Translations under genes and position numbers: made by a program
DNA from: Phialocephala subalpina
Taxonomy: Eukaryota; Ascomycota; Leotiomycetes; Helotiales; Mollisiaceae
Length of the DNA: 59,086 nt
NCBI GenBank assembly: GCA_900073065.1
Contig: FJOG01000023.1
Location: 1-59,086, forward strand
Direction: 5' to 3'
Part shown: positions 31,567 to 42,234 of the stretch, piece by piece
Layout: every line of letters begins with the position of its first letter
Position numbering within the stretch: the stretch's first letter is position 1
Notes under the pieces: generated by a model
Database searches by the model: none
Seen by the model: the letters and a program-made list of their open reading frames with translations, nothing else
Told to the model about the DNA's origin: nothing

Positions 31567-34368
31567 TCATAAAGATCCCTCTTCATGTTCGTTTCCAGAT
31601 ATCCTATCCTCTTCCCAACTGAATCTATTCTCAGCGGGTTGAGGAACATGTACCAAATCCTCCCCATGCAATCTCCTCCTCCTCCTCGACCACAGATCCA
31701 GTGTATTTGTTGCATGATTTTCCGGTATCGAGCTCTGCCTTTCGATCCCACTTCCCACAATCGGTTCCCTGCTATGTCCACTCCCGCTACTCCTACTCAC
31801 GGGAGAAGTCGGATCCGAACTTCCACTCCCATTACTCGGATTCGGAGACACAACATTCGTATTCCCACTCCCATACAAACCATCCACTTGCTCCTCAACC
31901 GTAAACTGACTTCCAAGCGAACTACTCGTCCCCTCTCCCTCCTCCTCCCCAACACTCGTCATCGTTGGCTCATGCTGTATCGTCCTCCCATCAGGCCCCA
32001 CAATCCTCGGCACCACAGCAGGCAACCGCACATTATCCGGTAACCGTCCCGCATACACCACATTCGCAGGATTAAGCGGTAATCTTCGATATGTCGGCGG
32101 GGGGCCCGTAGGCGATACAGGTGCTGATTGAAAACCTGGGCTAACAGGAGAAGGTTCGGAGGAACCATGACTTATATTCAACATCCCCCACCCATTGCCA
32201 GGCTCCGGCGCGATGGGACTCACCAGCCCCTCCTCACTACTCGGCGTATCTAGAGCTCTGTAATGCGCTACTTGACTCATATCCGCGTCGTTTTTTTCTA
32301 CCGGATATGTTTCCGCGGCAATCTGAGCTTGTGCTTGAGCAGCTGCTATCTGAGTTCGTTCCAGTTTCCGACGAGCACGTTCGTAAGAAGATAGATTGGC
32401 TGAATCCTGAGTTGAGGAACCGTGTTCGGTCGTCCCGTCGAAGGTAGTCCCAGCTTCGGAATCGAGTTCTGCTGGTCCGAGGGGGGCGGGGAGTTCGAAT
32501 CTTTCGTGCGAGGCGTCGGCTGCTACTTCGGTTGGGTAGGCGGATTCTCCTCCCGCTTCGTGCACAGCTGGTATTGGAGCACGACGTAACATTCTGGCGA
32601 GGAATGATTGTGGGTGTTGTGTTTGATGAGGTTTCTCCTCATTCGCTTCTCGAGCTTTCTTTTGGCGGCGGCGGCGGCAGAGGAAAAGGGCAAGGAAGGA
32701 GACGAGGACTACGAAGACGGAGGATGAGACGGCGATGGCAATGATGGTGCCGCGGTGGAGGGGTGCGGAGCCGCTGTCTGGGGAGCTGCCGCCGACGGAG
32801 GTGAATTTGCTGTCGGATGGTTGGAGGATGGAGACTATGCTTGTGTTTCCTAGTGGATTTGCGACGTGGACTGCTTGGTGGACTGAGAAGATGTTCCTTT
32901 CGTAGTCTGTGATGATGTATGCTTCCTGTAGAAATGCTCGGCCGATGGTGTATTGAGATTCATCTGTTGCTCGACGAAGGGGGAAGTAGTTCTTCGTGGC
33001 GTCGGGGGACCCATACGTGCTGTTTGGTATAGCTGGATATGTCAACTGTAAGTCGAATGCTTGGAACGGCAGAGTAATGTTGACCACGGCTGGAGACGTT
33101 GACAAGTCGGACAAGCTGAAAGTGAAGGACAGCTGAGAGTTTGCGAGTGCATCGTGTTGTGTGGCGTTTGCATCGTACGTATACAAGTTCAAGGTATCGT
33201 TGTAACTGAGGCCAAGTGCTGATGCGAAGCGATCACAAACCGCAGTTGGAAGCCAAAGATACGGGGTTGAGCTGTCGATGATTGCATTTACCCTGTCTGA
33301 TGGTTGTAATAGCTGTTTAGGAACTGTGAAATTATTACTAGTTGCTCCAGATTGCACGAAGATCGTGTCAATGGACGCCTGAGGGTTGTTGTCAGGGTTG
33401 AGACTGAAGTTCGTGTTGTGAGGAACGAATCGATTAGCGTCGTACCCTCCGAGCGTCAAGGATAGTAATTCTCCTTTTTGTTCTGTCGAAGAATGTCAGC
33501 TTTGCCGATTCGAGGAAGCAAGTAGCTTACGATATTTTGCTCCAGCAGTAAAACCGTACGAATGACTCGGAATCACTCCATTTACTTCAACAAGAGCATT
33601 GATCAATGGTAGAGGACTGTCAGCACCAAATTGGGCAGTCGTAACTCCGAGACCGAACATTCCAAGCATGTACTGAGTCCCAGTGAGTGGTCCAGATCCA
33701 TTGAATTGGCCGATAACGGTCTGAGAGACAGTGATGCCGGTGGAGCCGAGAGTCAGGTTGTCGAGTCCGTACCACCCATAGCCGTTGTTGCCAAGTTGAG
33801 AGTCGACCATGAATTGATAGAGACCTTCATTATGCCATGTTGAAGAGTTGTAGGGGTTAAAAAGACCACCTCCTCTGCTCTGCTTACACAGCGAATCTGC
33901 TCTGACTGTTAATGCTGCGTGCTATATATGAAAACGAAAGAATCAGAACTCGTGGATGTCACGAGATGAGTCGTAAAAAGGAGAGAACTTCTCAATTTTG
34001 ACGGAACTTTGACAGGACATATATAAAGTTGTACTCATGAAAGGATCAGACAAACCATTTGCAGCACAGGCTCCAGTACCAACTATCCAGTTTTCCGAAC
34101 TGACTGTGCTCACCATAACATCGGTCCATACTTGTGGCGTGCCCACACGAAGAGATATGGCAGACCAATCTCCATCAGAGCCATACCTTTCATATCGTCA
34201 GCGAAGTGGCTCAGAAACTCCAAAATTCCACGGGCTTGGGATATCTCACCAGTTCAACGACGGCACGACACTCAAAGCACCTGGAGTAGTATTGGCAGCA
34301 GTGGTACATCTGATCAGGAAAGCAAAGGCCCCTCCTATGCCCAACCACCGCGACACCGAGGACATCAT
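31567..34368 (-). CDS. Membrane-anchored pepsin-like (A1) protein, first catalytic Asp missing
   Basis: Model: complement of 31567-33482, 33531-33899, 34056-34186 and 34250-34368, 844 aa. Intron 2 limits are less sure than the others. A signal peptide lies at about 1-26. The A1 fold follows: an Arg-Val-Gly-Thr-Pro-Gln entry, then Val-Ser-Thr-Val-Ser-Ser where the first Asp-Thr/Ser-Gly should be, so Asp is replaced by Ser. The second site is Ile-Asp-Ser-Ser-Thr-Pro near 275, where Asp is kept but Gly is lost. Leu-Gly-Gly-Tyr-Asp precedes it, and many N-glycosylation sites are present. A transmembrane helix at about 452-474 is followed by a run of Arg/Lys and a ~370-residue Ser/Pro/Glu-rich cytosolic tail. 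This is a known fungal layout of non-canonical A1 proteins, more likely a surface receptor or sensor than a protease. Confidence 0.8.
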
Positions 34369-37300
34369 CGAGGAAGTTCTCTCATTCTAGGATGACATGC
34401 GACAGTGATCAAGTCGTAATTCAGTTCAAAACGCGACACCGAGGTCGTCGCAAAGCATTGACCAACTGTTGGATCGATCGACAAGGGGAATTTGGGGGCC
34501 GTTTCTCGAACGGTGGCTTGAAGGCGTGTCGTGTTGAACCCCTTTTGGTGTGTACGCCGCCGAACAGGTCCACAGAAAAGCGGTCGTGGAGTTTGGGAAT
34601 GCAACCTCAGCGCGTGTTCGATTGGAGATGACGAATATGAGGAAAGGATCTCCGGGAACAGCGATGTTGTTGGATGTTGGACTTTGGTAGTACACCCTGC
34701 AAGATGGTCGGCCCACGGTCAGATACGTATCTTGTGCGCTGGATGGTTACTTGGTACAGGGTACGAAGAGTGATGCTTGAACGAGAGAGAAGCTGAGTGA
34801 GAAGAGAGGGATGTGACCACTGGAATTGTTCTTCATGCACATAGCCGTTGGCCGTCGGAGGGATTAGGTTTGGTCAAGGCCCGAGTCTCGAGATGATTGC
34901 GAGAGGCAACTGTCAACAGGGTTTCGTGAACCCAGAATTTTGCCCCGAAGTGTGGTTGTACTCCGACCAATTGCAGATTTTGGCAGGGCAGGCTTTATCT
35001 ACAGTGCAGTGGTTCAGTGGTTGTTGCCCTGAGGTCCGAAGTCTTGGGCCACTTGAACGCTGGTCCGATGATCGCTTGGCGATTACGGTTAGGGGGCAGC
35101 ATGGTACAGGTACAGGGGCTTGGGATGATAGAAGAGGCACAGCTTTACCCCACTCCGTTCTGTTTGGTCCCGTTCTTGCTTTCTTACTCAACTCAAATTT
35201 TAAGGGAAGGAGAGAGCAACATGCGATGCGAGGAGTTGTGCAACGCCTATCGGAGCTGTACAACGCATGCTAGATGTCTGACGAGGCGAAGTAGGAGGAG
35301 AGGCTCGTAAATGTTCCAATCCCTTGGATCAGCATGAGAGGTTTCTCGTATTGTTGTAAAGATCGGCAGTGGGTTCAGTCACTTTGATTCGAGGCCAAGT
35401 TAGAGTTAAGCAGCTGGAGCAGTCGTGGGCCCCGAAGTCCACTGCACCTTCCACGCTTAGCCACGCTTAGCTGATCCAGGGCGTTCAGGGGTGATGATCG
35501 CCTGGGACCTCAACCAGACTTTGCACGTGTTGGAAACAACCTCACTGGACGCCATTCGTTCATCCAATGACAGTTTCAACGTCGGAAAATATTTGGCGCC
35601 CGCGATTCTGATATCGACCAGCATGGCCAGAACTTTTCTCACGACTTGCATCGGAGGCCACGTACCGCCTGGGTGAGCTCACCGTCTGGTACTACACAAC
35701 GGTGGCTGGAAGAACGTAGACAGCCTGCCAGAACGGCTGTCAGTGCCAGATTGCCCAGCGTATCGGGATTGGGGTTAAATCCGGGTGATTCAGTGGTAAT
35801 GAAGACGTGCCAACATCGAGGAGGTCATCCTTCGATGCCGAGACTAAATAGCCATGGTCGACATGTGGTCTGAGGTAGAAGCCGCCCTTATTGTAGCTTA
35901 CTTTATATATTAATTCTCCAGTATCACGCGGGGAGATATGGAGGTCCCGTGAAGGAATGCGAGGGCTACACATGGAGCAATCTAGGCCATGCACATCACC
36001 ACTATGAGTATACCTTCCGCTGTAACGATGTGTCTCCCATTGCAGCAGGTGCGTAATGGAGGGTCGCGTACAGCAGGAATGCAAGTTGGGGAAGTCGAGT
36101 GACTTCAGCAAAAGTACCACTACTCCGATGTCCCCGACTGCCTCGAGCAAATTGAGAGCCCCCAAACCAATGAAGCTACCACCAGCGGCTCCGAAAAGAA
36201 CCAAGTCCCGACCGGAAGGAGCACTCTAGCCTTCATAAGTTCTTCTAGCGAACGCTTGGCATTGAGATCGGCTCACGAAAACCGCAATTCGGTACGCCAG
36301 AGCTGCCGGACTCGTTACTTTCCGTGCGGAAAAATCTTCAGGTATGGGTTGCCCCTTTTCGGCTTTTCGGTTACTGAGGTTCTTCTTGAATCTCGCCGCG
36401 ACCAGCACGGTTGAGGCTCGGATGAAAATCCTCCTCGTCATCCAATCTTCTTTCAAGCTTCGTTTACATTCCCAGAATTATTAAGCTTGATGGCATTAAA
36501 GTTGGGAAATTTGTTTCACAAGGCTTAAAGCCTTAAAGGGTAGACCATGAAGATGAGCTCTGGCTAGTCTAGACGAAGGCGATGTTCTGCTGGGATCAAG
36601 TCAGCCGATGGCGCTGCAGAACAAGATCGCCAGGAGAATTGACCACTAGCAATCATGCGCATTTCGACAACCAGTCCATCGTGGTCCTCGAAATCTCGTT
36701 TGTGCAGGCTGACAGAGGACAAGGACGTGAATCATCTCCGGCCATGACAACAGCAGGAACGAGGTCTTTTGATTCGTGGTGCCAAGACTCCAAGACTCGC
36801 CACCGGCATCGACAGCCACACACCGTTTGATGACAAGCAAACCAGGGGAGAAAGAAGGAGGTTTCTTTTTCAGCCCCGCCGACGCCATCTCCCATCCCGA
36901 CACCAAGCCAAGTCCACCACATCGCACCCATCGGCGATTGTGGACGGGGAACCCGGTACATACGAATGGAGATGCTGATGCTGATGCTGATGGATGGCTT
37001 GCTCCTTGTCCGGATCTATCGCTCGAATGGGGAAGGCTCCTTTCTGTTCCTTGAGCGACGGAGAAGACGCGCAGAAGACCTTGTCGAGCCATGAGCTAGC
37101 CATCTCGCATCTCTTCCCTTGCTCTCCCATGTCCTTCTCACATTCATCCGCCGACAGCCTTCACACCCTCTCGTACACTGCTGCAATGTGCAATCTTTAA
37201 TATGTACTTCATATACTCTCCGCAAAGTCAGGGTACTTGACTTCATCCATCGTTTATATCCTTTTCCATCAATTTGCTGCTTTCTCTCTTTATCCAACGT

Positions 37301-37504
37301 ATCCAATCCACCACTGTCGTTCCCACCAACCTAGCTCCCAGTACTTTCCTTCTCGATGAAATCCCAAAGCTCTCTTCCACCAAATGCCACTCTGGAAATC
37401 AACCGCTCATTTCCAATATTGTGTTCGACGGGCTCTGCATGCGTCTTTCGAATACTGTGAAAGCTTCCATACCCGTGGTGGTGGCAGCAGCATAGATCTC
37501 AATC
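34369..37504. other. Long gene-poor stretch
   Basis: 3.1 kb between the start of the pepsin-like gene and the start of the wall protein, which are transcribed divergently. Frames are short and overlap on both strands. The only one worth noting is the broken frame at 35,740-36,456. The last ~400 bp before 37,505 are pyrimidine-rich on the plus strand, as often seen upstream of highly expressed fungal genes, and form the wall-protein promoter and 5' UTR. Confidence 0.5.
35740..36456 (-). pseudogene. Possible broken hypothetical gene
   Basis: A minus-strand frame runs from 36,456 to 35,740 with a single TAG at 36,226-36,228. Before the stop the product is basic and Arg/Lys-rich. After it comes a Gly/Ala-rich hydrophobic stretch (Phe-Gly-Ala-Ala-Gly-Gly-Ser-Phe-Ile-Gly) of ~30 residues that could span a membrane. 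The TAG may be a mutated Trp codon or lie in an unrecognised intron. I know no family for it. It could also be chance. Confidence 0.25.
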
Positions 37505-40056
37505 ATGATGCCGGTTTCTCTATTCGTTCTGTGGGCAGCTCTCCAGTATGGCAGCTTGGTTGCGGGTGATGGTACGTGCTATGGCCTCTTTCTTGCTGCG
37601 AAAGCTCACTGATCGCAGATATTTTACCAGGCATGTCCCGCGTGTTCTTGAATACAACTTCCGCAACCCTCACAAGCTCCGAGAGCTCGACAACTTCGTC
37701 AGTTCCCCTCTCGACGGTCAAACCTTTGGGTGTCCCAGATCATGGACCAACACATTTCACGGGAACTTTGAGTACCTCGAGACCAGTGGTCACAGTTATT
37801 GGAGGGCATACGGTGACGGATGGAAGCTATGTTGATAGCATGGGAGACACGGTCACAGTGGCTACAAGTTTCAGTCTTTCGCCTGTTGGAGTATCACTAG
37901 GAATTCCCACTGAGAATGTTTCTACTCTGCCATGGACGGGACGTATACTCACGGATCCTGTACCGCAGACGTCAAATATCATTTCGTCTTCTTTGGCTTC
38001 CGAGTCGTTCCTGGTATCTACAGCTGCGCCTTCGAATTCGAGCGCAAGCGCATGGCCAAGTACTGCTTCTGTCTCCTCGAACTCAAGTACTAGCAAGTTG
38101 ACGAACACGACTTGGTCGTCTACTACGAGCCTAGTTTCTGGGAACAGGTCCTCGACGCCTACTTCGATTATTATAGCGACTCCTGGGAACTTGACGATAT
38201 ATACCTCCGTAGCTACAGTGACACCTAGACGAGGAAACATTTCCCTCACCTCTACATCATATTCTGCTACGTACACACTTTTCCAAAACGTGAGCACTTG
38301 CTCGACTCTTCCACCAGATGAGCCGGTAACGGTATGGGTTATCTTGCCAAATACAACAACTACAACTATGACAGTAACAGGCAACTTGTCGACCTCATTC
38401 ACCACGCTGCCCGAGTTCACCCCACCAGTCTATTGTCCGACTCCCACGTATACCCTTCCCCCAGGAGGTCCAACGAGTGGTTTGAACGGCAGCTCGGTGA
38501 GAACCTCTGCTGCGAAATCTGGCCCGCAACAATCGCTCTCAATTAGCACCACCGTTCCACTCTTTATCATGCCGCCACATCCCACAGTGACGACGACTGT
38601 GACGGACAGCTCTGGGCTCTCGAGCACTATTGTGTACATACCTGGATACTCTTCTGTTGCTGGCGGTGAAAGTCCGGGCCGACTAACTATTACATCCATA
38701 ACTACAAGCAAGAATGGTATCACTGAAATCACGAGTGCTACACTTCCTTCATACGGGAATCCGAATAACGACAAGGTCACAGTAACTTCTTCTTCCGTAC
38801 CTCCAGATTCGAACCAGTGGGTTCCTCAGACAGAGCCTTCGCATGCAAGGCCAACACCTATCACGACGATCTATGCTGGTAATCCTGCAGCGACAACTCC
38901 TCTCACAGAAGTCGTAGGCGGTGTCACAGTGGTTGCTGCTCCAAGCAAGGCCATCATTGGTAGTCAGACTGTAGTAATCGGTCCAGCACCTCAGACGGTG
39001 ACAGAAGCTGGTCAGACTTTCACAGTTCTGCCGAACGAAATCGATGGTCCTTCGGTTGTCATCAGTATCCCGACTTACACAGCGGGTGGCGTGTTCGTAG
39101 AAAGTCCTTCTCCGACAACAATTAATGGTGTTTCGATTGGAATCGGAGGTGGATCTGGAGGATCGACTGTAGTGATTGGTGGAACTTCGTTCGATGTTGG
39201 TCCTGGCGCTCCTGAGAAGACAGTTGTAGCGAAAGGCCAAACTATTGTTGTTGGTTCTGGCGGCATTCAATTTGATTCTACGACTATCACAGCAGCTCCA
39301 AATCCTGCATCTACGCCCACAAACATTGCCGTTGTAGGGGGGTCGATTATAACAGCAGTAGGAAGTTCCGTAGCAGTCATTGATGGCCAGACAATCACAT
39401 ATGGGCCAAGTACGCCTCAGACGACGACTATTTTCAACGGAGAAACCATCACGATCGGTCCAGCAGGCGTGGTCTTCCACGGATCGACAATAGGAGGCAC
39501 GGCACTGAATCCCGCCAGCTCACAAATCGGCATCGTGGGCGGAGTAAGCATCACAGAAATAGGAAGCAGTATCGCGGTCATCGCAGGAACCACGTTTACG
39601 ATCGGCCCAGGCGCAAAGCCCACCACGGCAACCATATCAGGCCAAACCGTTTCCGCCGGACCGGACGGATTAAGTGACGGCGCATTCTCATGGAATCCAT
39701 TCCCGTCAGCGACGCAGACACTTACAGCTGGAGGCATCACATTCAGTGAACTCGGCAGTTCCTTGGTGGTAATTGGAAGTCAGACATTCACAATTGGGCC
39801 TGGGGCAAAGCCAACAACAGATGTATATGGAGGGCAAACAATCAGTATTGGTCCAGGTGGAGTCGGATTCTCGACTACGACGTTTACAAATTTCGGTGCG
39901 GGAACAGGGACAGGGACAGCTACAGGAACAGCAGCAGGAACAGCAGCAGGATCAACAACGACCACGAAGAAGAAAAATGGAGCAGAAGGGTTATCAAGAC
40001 CTGCTTTTGGTGTTTTGGGGATTTTCATGGTGGTGAGCATTGGTTGGCTTTTGTGA
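37505..40056 (+). CDS. GPI-type, repeat-rich Ser/Thr cell-wall protein
   Basis: Model: 37505-37571 and 37619-40056, 834 aa. The small first exon encodes a signal peptide (about residues 1-20, Leu/Val/Trp-rich) missed if the second ORF's own ATG is used. The N-terminal half is extremely Ser/Thr-rich and likely O-mannosylated. Residues ~440-800 hold about five degenerate repeats of ~70-80 aa built around a Gly-Ser-x-x-x-Val-Ile-x-Gly-x-Thr unit and an Ile-Gly-Pro-Gly-x-x-Pro-x-Thr-x unit, rich in Ile, Val, Thr and Gly. A Gly-Thr/Ala-Gly-Thr low-complexity run follows, then Lys-Lys-Lys-Asn-Gly and a hydrophobic C-terminus like a GPI-attachment signal. Expected role: covalently bound wall protein or adhesin. 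Repeat number may vary between strains. The neighbouring 40,537 gene is convergent. Confidence 0.85.
38890..39870 (+). repeat. Degenerate in-frame repeat array of the wall protein
   Basis: About five units of 210-240 bp lie in tandem, each encoding a Gly-Ser-x-Val-x-Val-Ile-x-Gly-x-Thr segment followed by Ile-Gly-Pro. Units are diverged at DNA level, so the array is old. Unit limits were judged from the protein pattern. Confidence 0.65.
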
Positions 40057-40536
40057 TTTGGAGATGATGTTAGTCATCTATTTGGCGTTTTTGGGATTGG
40101 TTGGATTTGGATGAAATCGTATACCCCGGCGTTTTCTTGGTGGTGATAATGACGGATTGGAAAATTCGGTGGGATGTGGTAATATTGTATAGTACGAAGA
40201 AATGGGGGAGACTTGTATAAAGAGCATGGCAAGGGGGTTGGACGCAGGAGGGGAAGAGAAAAGTAAATCAAGTGTACACTCGCTATATAATAATACAAGA
40301 ATATCAAATTAAGTCCCTTCCAGATCGAGCGGCATGTTCCTGGATAACTATAAGCTTCGAGTATTTGTATTAAATCAAGTAATGTCCGTTCTCACTTTGG
40401 AACTTTGGGTAGAGACATCTAGCTTTCTGATTACATTGTTTCCTTCTACTCTTCAACTCCCTTGTCTAACATCTCCCCAATTTGAAAGAGACATACACCC
40501 TTTCCCCACCTACCCGTCCCCCCCTTCAACCCCAAC
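40057..40536. other. Convergent 3' intergenic region
   Basis: This separates the 3' ends of the wall-protein gene (plus) and the small Ser/Thr-rich gene (minus). No gene was found. It should hold both 3' UTRs and polyadenylation sites. Confidence 0.5.
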
Positions 40537-41309
40537 TTAAATCCAGCCACCAACCCCTAAACCGAAAAATATTCCCACGGCTCCCCAAGCTCCGAAGATA
40601 ACACTGAGAACGACACACCAGCCCCTAGCATCTAGTGTCTTCCCTGCTGCGGATTTGGGGGTTGAGGTTGCTACTGCTCCGCTGGTGGTTGCTGTTTGGT
40701 CCGTCAGCTCAGTGAAATCGTCAAGAGGTTTGGGGGTGAGAGTAGAAAGGGGGCGGAAGTAGAAGGGAAATATGGGAAGAGAGACGTGCCGGCGCCTGAA
40801 GGGGTTATGGTTGTTTGCTCCGTCTTCGTCTCTCCTCCAGATTTCTCGGAAGCTGACGACGAAGTAACTTTCTCGGATGACGAATATTTGGTAGCGGTAA
40901 ATGTTGAGTTGCTGGAAGTAGTGGTGAAAGGATGGGATTGAAACAGTGGCGTCGATTCTGCGGTTGTGGTGGAGTCGATAGCATCCGTTGCGGAAGCTGC
41001 TGCATCTGTTGAGGTGGCAGTGAGGTCGGTGGATGCTACTGCATCCGTTGAGTCGGAGGAGGAAGCGGGTACGGCGCTGAGTTCACTGAGTTGGATGGTT
41101 GTTGAGCTTGAGGCTGGGGCATTTAGTTTTTGCGTTGAAATGGAGAAATTGGGGAAGAGGAGGCTAGAGAGGAGGAGAAGGCAGGGGGGTGTACCTGTTA
41201 CTGTATTTGTTGTGAGGTCGCCTTGTCTTTTATGTTTGTATTCAAAATTGATCGATGCTGTCGCCAAGGATAGAAGACTTGCTCCCAGGAGGATGAATTG
41301 AAAATGCAT
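40537..41309 (-). CDS. Small Ser/Thr-rich secreted or membrane protein
   Basis: Model: complement of 40537-40691, 40790-41113 and 41195-41309, 197 aa. A signal peptide covers about 1-19, followed by a Lys-Arg site suited to Kex2 cleavage. The mature part is Ser/Thr/Ala-rich with repeated Ala-Thr-Ser-Thr-Asp-like units, likely O-glycosylated. The last exon adds a small hydrophilic stretch and a C-terminal hydrophobic segment rich in Gly, Trp and Val, either a transmembrane helix or a GPI signal. Joining the last exon in frame needs a donor GC (GCACGT) at 40,789. A GT donor nearby gives a short frame without the hydrophobic end. Without that intron the ORF simply ends at 40,704. Family is unknown; it is probably a surface protein, like its convergent neighbour. 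Confidence 0.6.
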
Positions 41310-42234
41310 CTTGACTCTTGATGAAAGACAAACCACGAAAGCCGGATGAAGTATTGTTAGGAAACCAGGGCATTACGGGGCTCTCGCAGTACCTATATAT
41401 CGAAATAAGGTACTACCTCACTTCAAAACCTTGACACGCTGTGCTACCAAACAGGGCCACAAACGGGCACAGGTTCCTGAATGGGACCACTATCGAAATG
41501 TCTTGCGCAGCGTTTGCGTTTAGGAGGAAGCTCGGCCAAGGAAAATGGAGAGATGAAAACCCCCGTGCGGGAAGTGAAGGCTGCGTGCATATCGGAAAGG
41601 TATGGGTGCCTCCTCGTGGTACACAGCATTTGGGAAGCTTGCACCTTGAAGATTTTAGCCTCCATGATGTTATATCTTGCTTGGATGTCGTCTGTGTAGG
41701 TTGGGAAATGTCAGACATGGAAAGTTGTTTTAAGTAGCCATCTTTGCCAGCTTAAAGCTGAACGACTGTTATTTGACATTGCAACGGGCAAAGAGACCCT
41801 CGGGACTTTTAGCTAGCTACTTGAAAGCTCTGGACCGGCGGATGACCAAACTTGTGGTTTGTAGAAAGTCCCAGCTTTTCAAGTGACACTTGTCCGCGCA
41901 TTTCCTGCCAATTCTCGCTAAAAGAGATGGGACGTTCGGCGGTATCAAATCGCCAGAACTCTCTTTGTCGAATCATCTGATTCCAGCAGTCTTCTTCAAT
42001 TGAAGAATATTCAAGCTTCTTGCGGACCTCCCTTCTCTCTCGCGATATCTCTCCATGACCTCCGGGACATTGACGCCATTACGTCTCCCGCACAGTGTCT
42101 AGCCATAACCTCACTCCTGGACGCTGACTGTATTGAGTCGCTCTCGCGGCGCCAGTCCATACATAGCCTCTGGTGTCGAAATCATGATGTTGTCCCGAAG
42201 CAATGCACATTTACTTGACTATGGACGAGCGTAG
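41310..42234. other. Gene-free stretch
   Basis: About 900 bp between the start of the small surface-protein gene and the 3' end of the alpha-kinase gene, both on the minus strand. Short frames on both strands overlap around 41,440-41,740 but none looks protein-like. Confidence 0.45.

Noticed and set aside
31585..32043. Plus-strand 152-codon frame opposite the pepsin-like tail
   Set aside because: It is antisense to a low-complexity coding tail, with Pro/Thr/Arg-biased shadow composition.
38749..39480. Minus-strand 243-codon frame opposite the wall protein
   Set aside because: It is Arg/Cys/Asn-rich low-complexity antisense of the Thr/Gly repeats, not a protein.
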